Source: Rhodopseudomonas sp.
GTDB taxonomy: Bacteria; Pseudomonadota; Alphaproteobacteria; Rhizobiales; Xanthobacteraceae
Assembly: GCF_013377015.1 (NCBI RefSeq)
Contig: NZ_JACABA010000002.1
Span: forward strand, 1,083,691 to 1,147,690
Direction: 5' to 3'
Length of the DNA stretch: 64,000 bases
Part shown: piece after piece, positions 36,296 to 45,253 of the stretch
Layout of the letters: each line of letters starts with the position of its first letter
Position numbering within the stretch: the stretch's first letter is position 1
The notes under the pieces: model-generated
What the model saw: only the letters and a program-made list of their open reading frames with translations
Told to the model about the DNA's origin: nothing
The model's database searches: none
Position numbers and translations under genes: made by a program

Positions 36296-37213
36296 ATGAC
36301 CACCAAATCACTCGACGGCAAAGTCATCGTCGTCACCGGCGCCGGGCGCGGCATCGGTCGTGAGATCGCGCTGCTGGCAGCTGCCGAAGGCGCCAAGGTC
36401 GTGGTCAACGATCCCGGCGTCGCCGCCGACGGCTCCGGCACCGACGCGGCGCCCGCCGACGAGGTGGTGGAAGAGATCAAGAAGCGCGGCGGCACCGCGG
36501 TGGCCAATTTCGAGACCGTGGCCGAAGCCGTTCCGGCGAGCAAAATCATCAAGATGGCGGTCGACACCTATGGCAAGCTCGACGCCGTGGTCAACAATGC
36601 CGGCATCCTGCGCGACGCCATCTTCCACCGCATGAGCATCGACGCCTTCGAGCAGGTCATCAAGGTGCACCTGATGGGCTCGTTCTACACCTCGCATGCC
36701 GCGGCGCGGCTGTTCCGCGAGCAGGAGAGCGGCAGCTTCGTGCACTTCACCTCGACCTCGGGGTTGATCGGAAATTTCGGCCAGGCCAATTACGCCGCCG
36801 CCAAGCTCGGCATCGTCGGGCTGTCGAAATCGATCGCGCTCGATATGGAGCGCTTCAACGTCCGCTCCAACTGCGTGTCGCCGTTCGCCTGGAGCCGGCT
36901 GATCGGCACGATTCCGACCGAGACCGACGAGGAGAAGGCGCGGGTCAAGAAGATCCAGCAGATGGGGCCGGAGAAGATCGCGCCGCTGTCGGTGTTCCTG
37001 CTCAGCGACGCAGCGAAGGACGTCACCGGCCAGATCTTCGCGGTGCGGATGAACGAGATCTTCCTGATGAGCCAGTCGCGTCCGATCCGCTCGATCCATC
37101 GCTCCGAAGGCTGGACCTGCCAGTCGCTGGCCGAACACGGCATGCCGGCGCTGAAGTCGTCGTTCTACAAACTCGACCGCTCCGCCGACATCTTCAATTG
37201 GGATGCGATCTGA
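36296..37213 (+). CDS. Short-chain dehydrogenase, multifunctional-enzyme/HSD17B4-like
   Basis: 305 residues. NAD-binding VTGAGRGIGREIALLAAAEG at the N-terminus, NNAGILRD, and the catalytic Ser/Tyr/Lys in FTSTSGLIGNFGQANYAAAK. The segment VVVNDPGVAADGSGTDAAPA between strands 2 and 3 resembles the (3R)-hydroxyacyl-CoA dehydrogenase domain of peroxisomal multifunctional enzyme 2. The C-terminal 40 residues extend past a typical 250-residue SDR. Likely oxidises a 3-hydroxyacyl-CoA in this operon. It is preceded by GGGAGGGAAT at good spacing. Confidence 0.88.
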   Translation: MTTKSLDGKVIVVTGAGRGIGREIALLAAAEGAKVVVNDPGVAADGSGTDAAPADEVVEEIKKRGGTAVANFETVAEAVPASKIIKMAVDTYGKLDAVVNNAGILRDAIFHRMSIDAFEQVIKVHLMGSFYTSHAAARLFREQESGSFVHFTSTSGLIGNFGQANYAAAKLGIVGLSKSIALDMERFNVRSNCVSPFAWSRLIGTIPTETDEEKARVKKIQQMGPEKIAPLSVFLLSDAAKDVTGQIFAVRMNEIFLMSQSRPIRSIHRSEGWTCQSLAEHGMPALKSSFYKLDRSADIFNWDAI

Positions 37214-37282
37214 ATGACGCGATCCATATAATCAAAGGTTGGTCGTTGCAGGAATCGGCAAACACCACTGAGGGAGCGAAAC

Positions 37283-38503
37283 ATGCGAATGAGATTCTCG
37301 ATTCTTGTGCTGGCCGTGGTGATGGCCGGCGCCGCCCCGTTCGCATCCTCGGCCGCCGAGAAGAAATACGGCCCCGGTGTCACCGATACCGAAATCAAGA
37401 TCGGTCAGACGATGGCCTATAGCGGCCCGGCGTCGGCCTACGGCACCGTCGGCCGGCTGGAAACCGCCTATTTCGAAATGATCAATTCGCAAGGCGGGGT
37501 GAACGGCCGCAAGATCACGCTGATCAGCCTCGACGATTCCTACAGCCCGCCGAAGACGGTGGAACAGACTCGCCGGCTGGTGGAACAGGATGAGGTGCTG
37601 GCGATCGTCGGACAGCTCGGCACCCTGACCGCCTCGGCCGTGCAGAAATATCTTAATATCAAGAAAGTCCCGCAGATCCTGATCACCTCGGGGGCCGCCA
37701 AATGGGACAATCCGACGGCGTTTCCCTATTCCACCTACCTGTATTCGCCTTACCATCTGGAGGGGCAGATCTTCGCCAAGTATCTGCTGAAGAACAAGCC
37801 GGACGCCAAGCTCGGCGTGTTCTCGCAGAACGACGATGCGGGCCGAGACTATGTCCGCGGGCTGAAGGATGGTCTCGGCGACAAGGTCGCGACGATGATC
37901 GTCAAGGAACTGACCTACGAGACCACCGAATCGCTGATCGATTCGCAGATCGTGACGCTGAAATCCACCGGCGCCGATACGCTGTTCATGATGACCACGC
38001 CGAAATTCGGGGCGCAGGCGATCCGCAAGATCGCCGAATTGGGCTGGAAGCCGCTGACCTACCTGTCGGCGGTGTCGTCGTCGATCAAGACGGTGCTGGA
38101 GCCCGCCGGCGTGGAGAACGCCAAGGGATTGATCACCGCGCTCGCCGTCAAACGGCCGGAAGATCCGAGGTGGGAGAACGAGAAAGACGTCCTGGACTAC
38201 AAGGCCTTTCTCAAGCAGTGGTACCCGGCGGGGAACCTGACCGACAGCAGCAACATTGCCGGATACATGGCGGCCTATGTAGCGGTGAAGATTCTCGAAC
38301 GCTGCGGCGACGAACTCACGCGGGAGAATGTGCTGAAACAGGCGACGAACCTGACCGCGCTTCCGGCGCCGCTGCTGTTGCCGGGCATCACCATCACCAC
38401 GACGCCCACCCGGTATACGCCGTTCAGTCAGATGCAGATCGCGCGCTTCAACGGCACCACCTGGGAGCCCGAAGGCGCGCTGATCAACGCGATCGAGCCG
38501 TAA
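37283..38503 (+). CDS. ABC transporter substrate-binding protein 1 (LivK-like)
   Basis: 406 residues. Signal peptide MRMRFSILVLAVVMAGAAPF with cleavage near SSAAE. Type 1 periplasmic binding fold of the Leu/Ile/Val family: GVTDTEIKIGQTMAYSGPAS, NGRKITLISLDDSYSPPKTV, LAIVGQLGTLTASAVQKYLN and FSQNDDAGRDYVRGLKDGLG. Such receptors in catabolic operons often bind aromatic or other hydrophobic acids. It is one of two receptors here for a single downstream ABC transporter (41146-44429). GGGAGCGAAAC precedes the ATG. Confidence 0.9.
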   Translation: MRMRFSILVLAVVMAGAAPFASSAAEKKYGPGVTDTEIKIGQTMAYSGPASAYGTVGRLETAYFEMINSQGGVNGRKITLISLDDSYSPPKTVEQTRRLVEQDEVLAIVGQLGTLTASAVQKYLNIKKVPQILITSGAAKWDNPTAFPYSTYLYSPYHLEGQIFAKYLLKNKPDAKLGVFSQNDDAGRDYVRGLKDGLGDKVATMIVKELTYETTESLIDSQIVTLKSTGADTLFMMTTPKFGAQAIRKIAELGWKPLTYLSAVSSSIKTVLEPAGVENAKGLITALAVKRPEDPRWENEKDVLDYKAFLKQWYPAGNLTDSSNIAGYMAAYVAVKILERCGDELTRENVLKQATNLTALPAPLLLPGITITTTPTRYTPFSQMQIARFNGTTWEPEGALINAIEP

Positions 38504-38535
38504 CACCGAAACCTGCCGCCGCGAGGGAAGCAACA

Positions 38536-39720
38536 ATGAGCATGGATGTACGGGTGGTCGGCGTCGGCATGGTGCCGTTCGCCAAGCCGGGTGCAAGCGA
38601 AAGCTATATCGAGATGGGGTCCAAAGCGGTGGCGGCGGCTCTGGCCGACGCCGGCTTGCCCTATTCGGCGATCCAGCAAGCCTATGCGGGTTACGTGTAC
38701 GGCGATTCGACCTGCGGGCAGGCCGTGCTCTATCCCGCCGGCTTGACCGGAATCCCGATCGTCAACGTCAACAACAACTGCTCGACCGGATCGACGGCGC
38801 TGTTCCTGGCCCGCCAGGCGGTCGCCAGCGGGCAGATCGACTGCGCGCTCGCGGTCGGCTTCGAGGAAATGCGGCCCGGCGCGCTCGGCTCGAATTTCCC
38901 CGACCGGGTTGGTCCGATGGCCCGGCATGCCGGGCTGATGGGGGAATTGCAGACACACGATCCGAAGGCGCCGCGCGCGGCGCAGTTCTTCGGCGGCGCC
39001 GGCGCCGAATATGCCGCGAAGTACGGGGCAAGTCCGGAAACCTTCGCCAAGATCTCCGTCAAGGCGCGCGTGCACGCCGCCAACAATCCCTTTGCGCTGT
39101 TCCGCAATCTGCTGTCGGTCGAGGAGGTGCTGGCCTCGCCGCCGCAATACGGCCCGATGACCCGCTATCAATGCTGCCCGCCGACCTGCGGCGCCGCCGC
39201 CGCGATCGTCTGTTCGCCGGCATTCGCCGCACGCCACGGTCTCGACGGATCGATCGCCATCAAGGCCCAGGCGATGACCTCCGATACCGCCAGCACGTTC
39301 GACGATCGCTCGATGATCAAGCTGATCGGCTACGACATGGCCAAGGATGCCGCCGCCGCGGTTTATGAATCCGCGGGCCTTGGCCCGGAGGACATCCAGG
39401 TGGCCGAGTTGCACGATTGCTTCACCGCCAACGAATTGCTGACCTATGAGGCGATCGGCCTGACCCCGGAAGGAACCGCCGAGAAGTTCATCATGGACGG
39501 CGATAATACCTACGGCGGGAAAATCGTCACCAACCCTTCGGGCGGGTTGCTGTCGAAGGGGCATCCGCTCGGGGCCACCGGTCTCGCGCAATGCACGGAG
39601 CTGGTCTGGCAATTGCGCGGCACGGCCGATCGCCGGCAGGTGCCGAACGTCACGCACGCGCTGCAACACAACCTCGGGTTGGGCGGGGCCTGCGTGGTGA
39701 CGCTGTACGGCAGGGTCTGA
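38536..39720 (+). CDS. SCP-X-type thiolase 1
   Basis: 394 residues from ATG 38536. The catalytic Cys is intact in IVNVNNNCSTGSTALFLARQ, the His block reads SKGHPLGATGLAQC and the C-terminus HALQHNLGLGGACVVTLY. Thiolases of the sterol-carrier-protein-X type cut 3-oxoacyl-CoAs, often branched or sterol-like. The protein is clearly a paralogue of the thiolase at 48122-49306 (same length, and the segments VYGDSTCGQ and TGIPIVNVNNNCSTGSTALF are shared). It follows the receptor gene by 32 nt. Confidence 0.9.
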   Translation: MSMDVRVVGVGMVPFAKPGASESYIEMGSKAVAAALADAGLPYSAIQQAYAGYVYGDSTCGQAVLYPAGLTGIPIVNVNNNCSTGSTALFLARQAVASGQIDCALAVGFEEMRPGALGSNFPDRVGPMARHAGLMGELQTHDPKAPRAAQFFGGAGAEYAAKYGASPETFAKISVKARVHAANNPFALFRNLLSVEEVLASPPQYGPMTRYQCCPPTCGAAAAIVCSPAFAARHGLDGSIAIKAQAMTSDTASTFDDRSMIKLIGYDMAKDAAAAVYESAGLGPEDIQVAELHDCFTANELLTYEAIGLTPEGTAEKFIMDGDNTYGGKIVTNPSGGLLSKGHPLGATGLAQCTELVWQLRGTADRRQVPNVTHALQHNLGLGGACVVTLYGRV

Positions 39721-39741
39721 CCGACGCGCGCGTTCTCGGAC

Positions 39742-39770
39742 GCCGCGGCGGCGCATGGTTTCGCCGCGGC
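39742..39770. terminator. GC-rich hairpin between thiolase 1 and substrate-binding protein 2
   Basis: GCCGCGGCG-11 nt-CGCCGCGGC, a perfect 9-bp stem 21 nt after the thiolase stop, with no T-run. It may attenuate read-through into the transporter genes. Confidence 0.35.
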
Positions 39771-39891
39771 CGCCGACCCGGCGCGAAGCAAAATGACATT
39801 TGACGGCGCGGGAAAAACAACGCCTAAGTTTCGGCGAAAACCACGCCTCGAGACGCGCAAATTGAAGACGCGTGAATATGGGAGAGACGAC

Positions 39892-41136
39892 ATGGCCATC
39901 AATCGGAGAACATTCGGAATCGGTGCGTCCGGCGTGCTGCTGGGATCGATTGCCGCGCCGTTCATCGGCCGTGCCGGCGCCGCCGGGCCCACCATCCGTG
40001 TCGGCGTCGTCAATTCCATGAGCGGCGGGCTCGCCGCCTATGCGCAGGAAGGGCAGCCGGCGTTCGAATACATCATCAAGAAGATCAACGCCGAGGGCGG
40101 CATCAAGAGCAAGGGCGGCGCCCAGATCGAGCTGGTGATGGCCGACGACACCAGCCAGCCGGCGCGCACTGCCGCCGAGGCGCGGCGGTTGATCACCGAA
40201 GAAAAAGTCCAGTTGCTCACCGGCACCATACTCAGCGCGCAGATGCTGGCGCTGACGCCGGTGCTCGACGAATTGAAGATGCCGACGCTGTCGGTGTGGG
40301 CCGGCGGCGCGCGCTCCGACTACATGTTCACGCTGGGTTACCCGTACGATCGTGGCTACGCCCAGACCATCAACGACTTCATCGTCGCGCTACGCGACGA
40401 GCACAAATTCAAGATCAAGACCGCGGTGATGGGCTATTCGAATTACGAAGCCGGCCAGCAGGTCAACAAGTTCCTGACCGAGAAGCTGAAGGCCAGCGGC
40501 GTCGAGATCATCGGCGAGGCCGCGCTCGACATCCGCGCGCAGGACCAGACTTCTGCGATGGTCCGGATCCGTTCGCTCAAGCCCGACGTGGTGGCCGGAC
40601 TGGTGACGCCGCGCGACGGCATCCTGCTGCATCAGGCCCGTTACAACCTGAACTACCACGACAGCCTGTTCTGCGGCGGCACCGGCGGCTACACCGATCT
40701 GTCGCTGTGGAAGGACCTCGGTCCCGAGGTCGGCAAGGCGGTGCTGACCAAGAACCTATTCGGCATGACCGGCTTCAGCCCCGGTGCCAAGGTGGATTCG
40801 ATGCAGAAGATCATCGCCGAATTGCGCGACATCGCCAAGCTCGACCGCATCGGGCAGGGCGCGATCCAGTACGCGCAGGCCGCGCGCGTGTTGCAGCAGG
40901 TGCTGGAAAACGCCGCGTCGCTGCAGAGCGACGACCTGCTCAAGGCGTTCCGCAGCGTCAACATTCCGTTCGGCGATCCGAACCTCTACGTCGCCAAGCC
41001 GAAGGGCCTGCAGTTCGCCGAGGACCGCCTGCTGAAGGACGGTTCGGCGATGTTCGTGCAGTGGACTCCGGAGCAGGACCAGCAGGTCGTGTTCCCGAAG
41101 GAATTCGCGCAAGTGCCGCCGCGGCCCCGCGCCTAG
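39892..41136 (+). CDS. ABC transporter substrate-binding protein 2 (LivK-like, probable Tat substrate)
   Basis: 414 residues from ATG 39892 (GGGAGAGACGAC upstream). The N-terminus MAINRRTFGIGASGVLLGS has a twin-arginine pattern with a mild hydrophobic core and a likely cleavage after GRAGA. Type 1 binding fold: IRVGVVNSMSGGLAAYAQEG, IELVMADDTSQPARTAAEAR, QLLTGTILSAQMLALTPVLD and TAVMGYSNYEAGQQVNKFLT. It is adjacent to the ATPase gene (9 nt), so it is the more likely cognate receptor. Only remote similarity to receptor 1. Confidence 0.9.
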   Translation: MAINRRTFGIGASGVLLGSIAAPFIGRAGAAGPTIRVGVVNSMSGGLAAYAQEGQPAFEYIIKKINAEGGIKSKGGAQIELVMADDTSQPARTAAEARRLITEEKVQLLTGTILSAQMLALTPVLDELKMPTLSVWAGGARSDYMFTLGYPYDRGYAQTINDFIVALRDEHKFKIKTAVMGYSNYEAGQQVNKFLTEKLKASGVEIIGEAALDIRAQDQTSAMVRIRSLKPDVVAGLVTPRDGILLHQARYNLNYHDSLFCGGTGGYTDLSLWKDLGPEVGKAVLTKNLFGMTGFSPGAKVDSMQKIIAELRDIAKLDRIGQGAIQYAQAARVLQQVLENAASLQSDDLLKAFRSVNIPFGDPNLYVAKPKGLQFAEDRLLKDGSAMFVQWTPEQDQQVVFPKEFAQVPPRPRA

Positions 41137-41145
41137 GCGATCGGC

Positions 41146-41865
41146 ATGACGTTCCTGACGGTCGACAACGTCACCAAACGCTTCGGCGGGCTGGTCGCGC
41201 TCAACGCGATCGGCTTCTCGGTCGCGCAAGGCGAGATCGTCGGCATCATCGGGCCGAACGGCGCCGGCAAGACCACGCTGTTCGGCGTGATCTCCGGCTT
41301 CATCACGCCGAGCGAGGGCGAGGTGTCTTACGACGGCCACAGCATCCTCGGCATTTCGCCGGATCGCCTGGTATGGCGCGGCCTGATGCGCAGCTTCCAG
41401 ATCGTGCAGTCGTTCGCCGACATGACGGCGCTCGACGTAGTGACGACGGCGGCCTTGACGCGGCGGCCGATGCGCGAGGCGATCGACTACGCGGCCGCAG
41501 CGCTGCTGCGCGTCGGCCTCGGCGGCAAGGAACTGAAGATGCCGCTGACGCTGTCGCTGCAGGACAAGAAGTTGCTCGAACTCGCCAAATGCATCGCCAC
41601 CGATCCGCGATGCATCCTGCTCGACGAGGTGATGGCCGGCCTGACCATGTCGGAGACGGCGGCGCCGATCGCGGTGATCCAGGAACTGAACCGGCAGGGC
41701 GTTACCATCGTGATGGTCGAGCACGTGATGCCGGTGATCATGCGGCTGGCGACCCGGATCGTGGTGATCAATTTCGGCGAGAAGATCGCCGAAGGCACGC
41801 CCGAGGAGATCCTCAAGGATCAGCGCGTGATCGACGCCTATTTCGGGGATCATATCGATGCTTGA
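41146..41865 (+). CDS. LivG-type ABC ATPase
   Basis: 239 residues. Walker A GPNGAGKTT, Walker B CILLDEVMAGL and H-loop VMVEHVMPV. The expected LSGGQ signature is replaced by LTLSLQDKKLLELAKCIATD, a degenerate form seen in some Liv-type ATPases and worth noting because the partner ATPase has a canonical LSGGEQQ. Energises import of the substrate bound by the receptors upstream. The stop overlaps the next ATG by 8 nt. Confidence 0.9.
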   Translation: MTFLTVDNVTKRFGGLVALNAIGFSVAQGEIVGIIGPNGAGKTTLFGVISGFITPSEGEVSYDGHSILGISPDRLVWRGLMRSFQIVQSFADMTALDVVTTAALTRRPMREAIDYAAAALLRVGLGGKELKMPLTLSLQDKKLLELAKCIATDPRCILLDEVMAGLTMSETAAPIAVIQELNRQGVTIVMVEHVMPVIMRLATRIVVINFGEKIAEGTPEEILKDQRVIDAYFGDHIDA

Positions 41866-42562
41866 GATCGAGGGCCTGACGGCGGGCTACGGCGGCATCG
41901 AGGTGCTGCGCGACATCAACGTCCGGCTCGGCGACGGCGAACTGGTCGGCCTGCTGGGCGCCAACAATGCCGGCAAGACCACGATGATCAACAGCCTGTC
42001 CGGCACGGTGAAGCCGATGGCCGGCCGCATCCTGTTCCAGGGCGAGGACATCACCCGTCTGACGCCGCGGCAGCGCGTCGAGCGCGGCATCGTCCAGGTC
42101 CCGGAAGGCAGGCTGGTGTTTCCCGAGATGAGCATCCGCGAAAACCTTTTGCTCGGCGGCATCAACAGCCGGGCGCGGCCGCAGCGCCGGCAGCAGATGG
42201 AGAAGGTGCTGGAGCTGTTCCCGCGGCTTGGCGAGCGGCTGGCGCAGCACGCCGGCTCGCTCTCCGGAGGCGAACAGCAGATGCTGGCGATCGGCCGCGG
42301 GCTGATGGCGGACGCGAAGGTGCTGATGCTCGACGAGCCGTCGCTCGGGCTGTCGCCGCTGTTCGTGCAGTACATCTTCGAGATCATCGACAAATTGCAC
42401 GCCGACGGACTGACCATCCTGCTGGTCGAACAGAACCTGAATTTGACGTTGCGTCATGCCCAGCGCTGTTACGTGCTGGAGCGCGGGCAGGTCGCGGTGG
42501 AAGGGGGCGCGGATGCGGTCAGAAACGATCCTCGCACCAAGAGTGCCTATCTTGGCCTGTGA
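41858..42562 (+). CDS. LivF-type ABC ATPase
   Basis: 234 residues. Walker A GANNAGKTT (Asn in place of the usual Gly), signature SLSGGEQQMLAIGRGLMAD, Walker B VLMLDEPSLGLSP and H-loop LLVEQNLN. Second ATPase of the transporter, overlapping the first gene by 8 nt and followed after 26 nt by the permease gene. Confidence 0.9.
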   Translation: MLEIEGLTAGYGGIEVLRDINVRLGDGELVGLLGANNAGKTTMINSLSGTVKPMAGRILFQGEDITRLTPRQRVERGIVQVPEGRLVFPEMSIRENLLLGGINSRARPQRRQQMEKVLELFPRLGERLAQHAGSLSGGEQQMLAIGRGLMADAKVLMLDEPSLGLSPLFVQYIFEIIDKLHADGLTILLVEQNLNLTLRHAQRCYVLERGQVAVEGGADAVRNDPRTKSAYLGL

Positions 42563-42588
42563 TTCTTGGCCTCTGATCGGAGGGCGGC

Positions 42589-43455
42589 GTGACTGAACTC
42601 TATCAGGCTCTGGCGCAGGGCCTGCTGATCGGCAGCACCTACGGGCTGCTGGCGCTCGGTATGGGCCTGGTTTACGGCGTCAGCGGCGTCGTCAATTTCT
42701 CCCACGGCGACTTCATCTCGCTCGGCATGTTCATGTGCCTGGGGCTGTATTCGGCTCTGTCGCTCGACCCCTATGTGTCGGTGATCATCACGGTTCCGGT
42801 GATGACGGCGATCGGCGCGCTGGTCTATCTGTTCCTGATCAGGCCGATGGTCGGGCACCAGTTCCTGATGGTGGTGCAGCTGACGCTGGGTCTCAGCCTG
42901 GTGCTGCAGAACGGCATCCTGATGGTGTTCGGCGGCCAGCCGGCGCGGACGCCGTCGATCGTCGAATCCAAACTGTGGATTCTCGGCGACGTGGTGCTAC
43001 GCGTGCCGCATGTGATCGCCTTCGTGATTTCCTTCGCGCTGGCGATCGGTCTCTACGTGATGCTGCGCTCGACCGATTTCGGCCGGTCGATTCGTGCCGT
43101 GCACCAGAACGCCCATGCGGCGGCGCTGATGGGCATCGACGTCGGCCGCGTCCAGGTGCTGACCTTCGCGCTCGGCATCGGCATTCTGGCGCTGGCCGCG
43201 GCGCTGCTGCTGCCGGGCACGCCGATCCAGCCGACCCAGGGATTGCGCTACACCGTCATCACCCTGCTGGTCGTGGTGCTTGGCGGCATGACCAATTTCG
43301 TCGGCATCATGCTGGGCGGGCTGATCATCGGCATCGCCGAAGCCTTCGGCACCATCTATCTCGACGGCGCGATCGGCCTGCTGATGCCCTACATCATCTT
43401 CGTGGCGATCATGCTGTTCCGGCCGCAGGGCCTGACCTGGAGGTCGTCGAAATGA
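42589..43455 (+). CDS. LivH-type ABC permease
   Basis: 288 residues, eight or so membrane segments. LIGSTYGLLALGMGLVYGVS followed by VVNFSHGDFISLGMF is the conserved N-terminal LivH pattern, and RSIRAVHQNAHAAALMGID is the cytoplasmic ATPase-contact loop. An ATGA overlap at 43452 couples it to the LivM gene. Compare the couS product, which has the same fold but a different sequence. Confidence 0.92.
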   Translation: MTELYQALAQGLLIGSTYGLLALGMGLVYGVSGVVNFSHGDFISLGMFMCLGLYSALSLDPYVSVIITVPVMTAIGALVYLFLIRPMVGHQFLMVVQLTLGLSLVLQNGILMVFGGQPARTPSIVESKLWILGDVVLRVPHVIAFVISFALAIGLYVMLRSTDFGRSIRAVHQNAHAAALMGIDVGRVQVLTFALGIGILALAAALLLPGTPIQPTQGLRYTVITLLVVVLGGMTNFVGIMLGGLIIGIAEAFGTIYLDGAIGLLMPYIIFVAIMLFRPQGLTWRSSK

Positions 43456-44429
43456 AGCAGGAATTCTACGACACGCTGTCGTCGCCGATCCTGTGGGGCG
43501 TGCTGCTGCTCGCGGCGCTGCTGCCCTTCGCGTTGTCGAGCTACTATCTACACATCGTGACGCTGGCGCTGGTCTATGTCGCGCTGGCGTCGTCGTGGAA
43601 CATCGTCGGCGGCATGGCCGGGCAGGTGTCGTTGGCGCACAGCCTGTTCATCGGCATCGGCGCGATGCTGTCGAGCGCGCTGCTGCTCAAGCTCGGCATC
43701 AATATGTGGCTGGGGCTGGTGATCTCAGCAGTGATCTCCGGCGTCCTCGGCGCCATGATCGCCTGGATCGATTTCCGCTTTCAGCTCGGCCATCTTTCCT
43801 TCGTACTGATCACGCTGGCCTTCGCCGAGATGGGTGCGATCGTGGTCGAGGGCTGGGAATTTCTCGGTGGCGCGTCTGGCATGCTGCTGCCCAAGGACAC
43901 CGGTGATTTCCTCGCCTTTCAGTTCGGCGGCGGCAGTGGCTCGTTCTGGGTGATGCTGACGCTGGCCGCGGTCTGCGTCCTGGTCAATGTCGCGATCCTC
44001 AATGCGCCGCTCGGCTTCTATCTGCGCACCATCCGCGACAACGAGAAGGCGGCGCAGGCGATCGGCGTCAACGTGCTGCGCTACAAGATCACCGCGATGG
44101 TGATCTCGGCCGTGCTCGCCTCGGTGGTCGGCACCGCCTACGTTCGCTATCTGACCTTCGCCGATCCCTATCTGCTGATTTCTCCGGTCATCACCATCGA
44201 GATCGTGCTGTTCGCGACCGTCGGCGGGCTCGGTCGGGCCTACGGCCCCGCGCTCGGCGCGCTGCTGCTGGTGCCGCTCGGCGAAGTGCTGCGAGGCAAG
44301 CTCGGCAGCGCGCTGCCCGGGCTGCATTATTTCATCTACGGTGTGGTGGTGATCGCTGTCATCCTGGCGACGCCGCGCGGACTGCTGCCGCTGTTCGAGC
44401 GGCAATGGGAACGCTGGCGCCGCTCGTAG
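43452..44429 (+). CDS. LivM-type ABC permease
   Basis: 325 residues. SSWNIVGGMAGQVSLAHSLF is the conserved LivM motif, and FYLRTIRDNEKAAQAIGVNV is the ATPase-contact loop. About ten membrane segments. Last gene of the plus-strand operon starting at 34572; its stop is 10 nt from the stop of the crotonase on the other strand, so transcription converges here. Confidence 0.92.
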   Translation: MKQEFYDTLSSPILWGVLLLAALLPFALSSYYLHIVTLALVYVALASSWNIVGGMAGQVSLAHSLFIGIGAMLSSALLLKLGINMWLGLVISAVISGVLGAMIAWIDFRFQLGHLSFVLITLAFAEMGAIVVEGWEFLGGASGMLLPKDTGDFLAFQFGGGSGSFWVMLTLAAVCVLVNVAILNAPLGFYLRTIRDNEKAAQAIGVNVLRYKITAMVISAVLASVVGTAYVRYLTFADPYLLISPVITIEIVLFATVGGLGRAYGPALGALLLVPLGEVLRGKLGSALPGLHYFIYGVVVIAVILATPRGLLPLFERQWERWRRS

Positions 44430-44438
44430 CGCGGAGCG

Positions 44439-45215
44439 TCAGCGGCCGGTGAAGCGGGCCGGGCGCTTCTGCACGAAGGCAGCGGCGCCCTCGCGCAGAT
44501 CCTCGGTCACGAAGGCGCGCGCCTGCGACGACGCCTCGCCGTCGAGCGTCGTGGCCAGCGGCGCCGCCCAGGCGGATTCGATCTGTCCCTTGATCAGGCC
44601 GATGCTGAGCGGCGGACCGTCGGCCAGGCGTTGGGCTGCGGCCAAAGCGGTGTCGAACAGCTCCGCATCCTCCACCATCTTCCAGATCAAGCCCCATTCT
44701 TCTGCCTTCTCGGCGGCCAGGGGTTCGCCGAGCAGCGCCAGCGCGCGGGCGCGGGGGACGCCGATCGCGCGCTGCAGGAACAATGACGTCCCGGCATCGA
44801 GCGCGGCGCCGAGCCGGACGAAGCTGAGGATGAAGCGCGCCGAGCGCGCGGCGATCACGACATCGCCGGCCAGCGCGATGCCGACGCCGGCGCCGGCGGC
44901 CGGACCGTTGACGGCGACGACGATCGGCTTCGGCGCGGCGCGCATCTTCTCGAGCAGCGGGTTGAGCCGGCCGCGCATCATCGTCGCGACCTGCTCGCCG
45001 GCGTCGAAGGTGGCGCCGCCGAGCTGCGCGCCGGAGCAAAACCCCTTGCCGGCGCCGGTGAGCACGATCGACCGCACCGCCGGCTCGGCGAGAGCCGCGT
45101 CGAGCGCTGCACCGAGATCGGCCAGCAGGCTGCCGCCGAGCGCGTTGTATTGCTCCGGATTGTTCAGCGTCAGGATCGCCACGGCGCCGCGCCGCTCGTT
45201 CAGAACCATCGACAT
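44439..45215 (-). CDS. Enoyl-CoA hydratase/isomerase (crotonase family)
   Basis: 258 residues from ATG 45215, GGAGCACCAC upstream; the frame is open to 45428 but that part overlaps the acyl-CoA dehydrogenase. Crotonase motifs: AILTLNNPEQYNALGGSLLA, GAGKGFCSGAQLGG and NGPAAGAGVGIALAGDVVIA. In the first catalytic loop GAGVGIA lacks the usual Glu, and FVRLGAALDAGTSLFLQR also lacks the second one, so it is perhaps an isomerase (PaaG-like) rather than a hydratase. The dehydration step may then fall to the MaoC pair. Last gene of the minus-strand operon. Confidence 0.87.
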   Translation of the reverse strand: MSMVLNERRGAVAILTLNNPEQYNALGGSLLADLGAALDAALAEPAVRSIVLTGAGKGFCSGAQLGGATFDAGEQVATMMRGRLNPLLEKMRAAPKPIVVAVNGPAAGAGVGIALAGDVVIAARSARFILSFVRLGAALDAGTSLFLQRAIGVPRARALALLGEPLAAEKAEEWGLIWKMVEDAELFDTALAAAQRLADGPPLSIGLIKGQIESAWAAPLATTLDGEASSQARAFVTEDLREGAAAFVQKRPARFTGR

Positions 45216-45253
45216 GTGGTGCTCCGTGACCCGCGAGGAATGGACCGATGACG

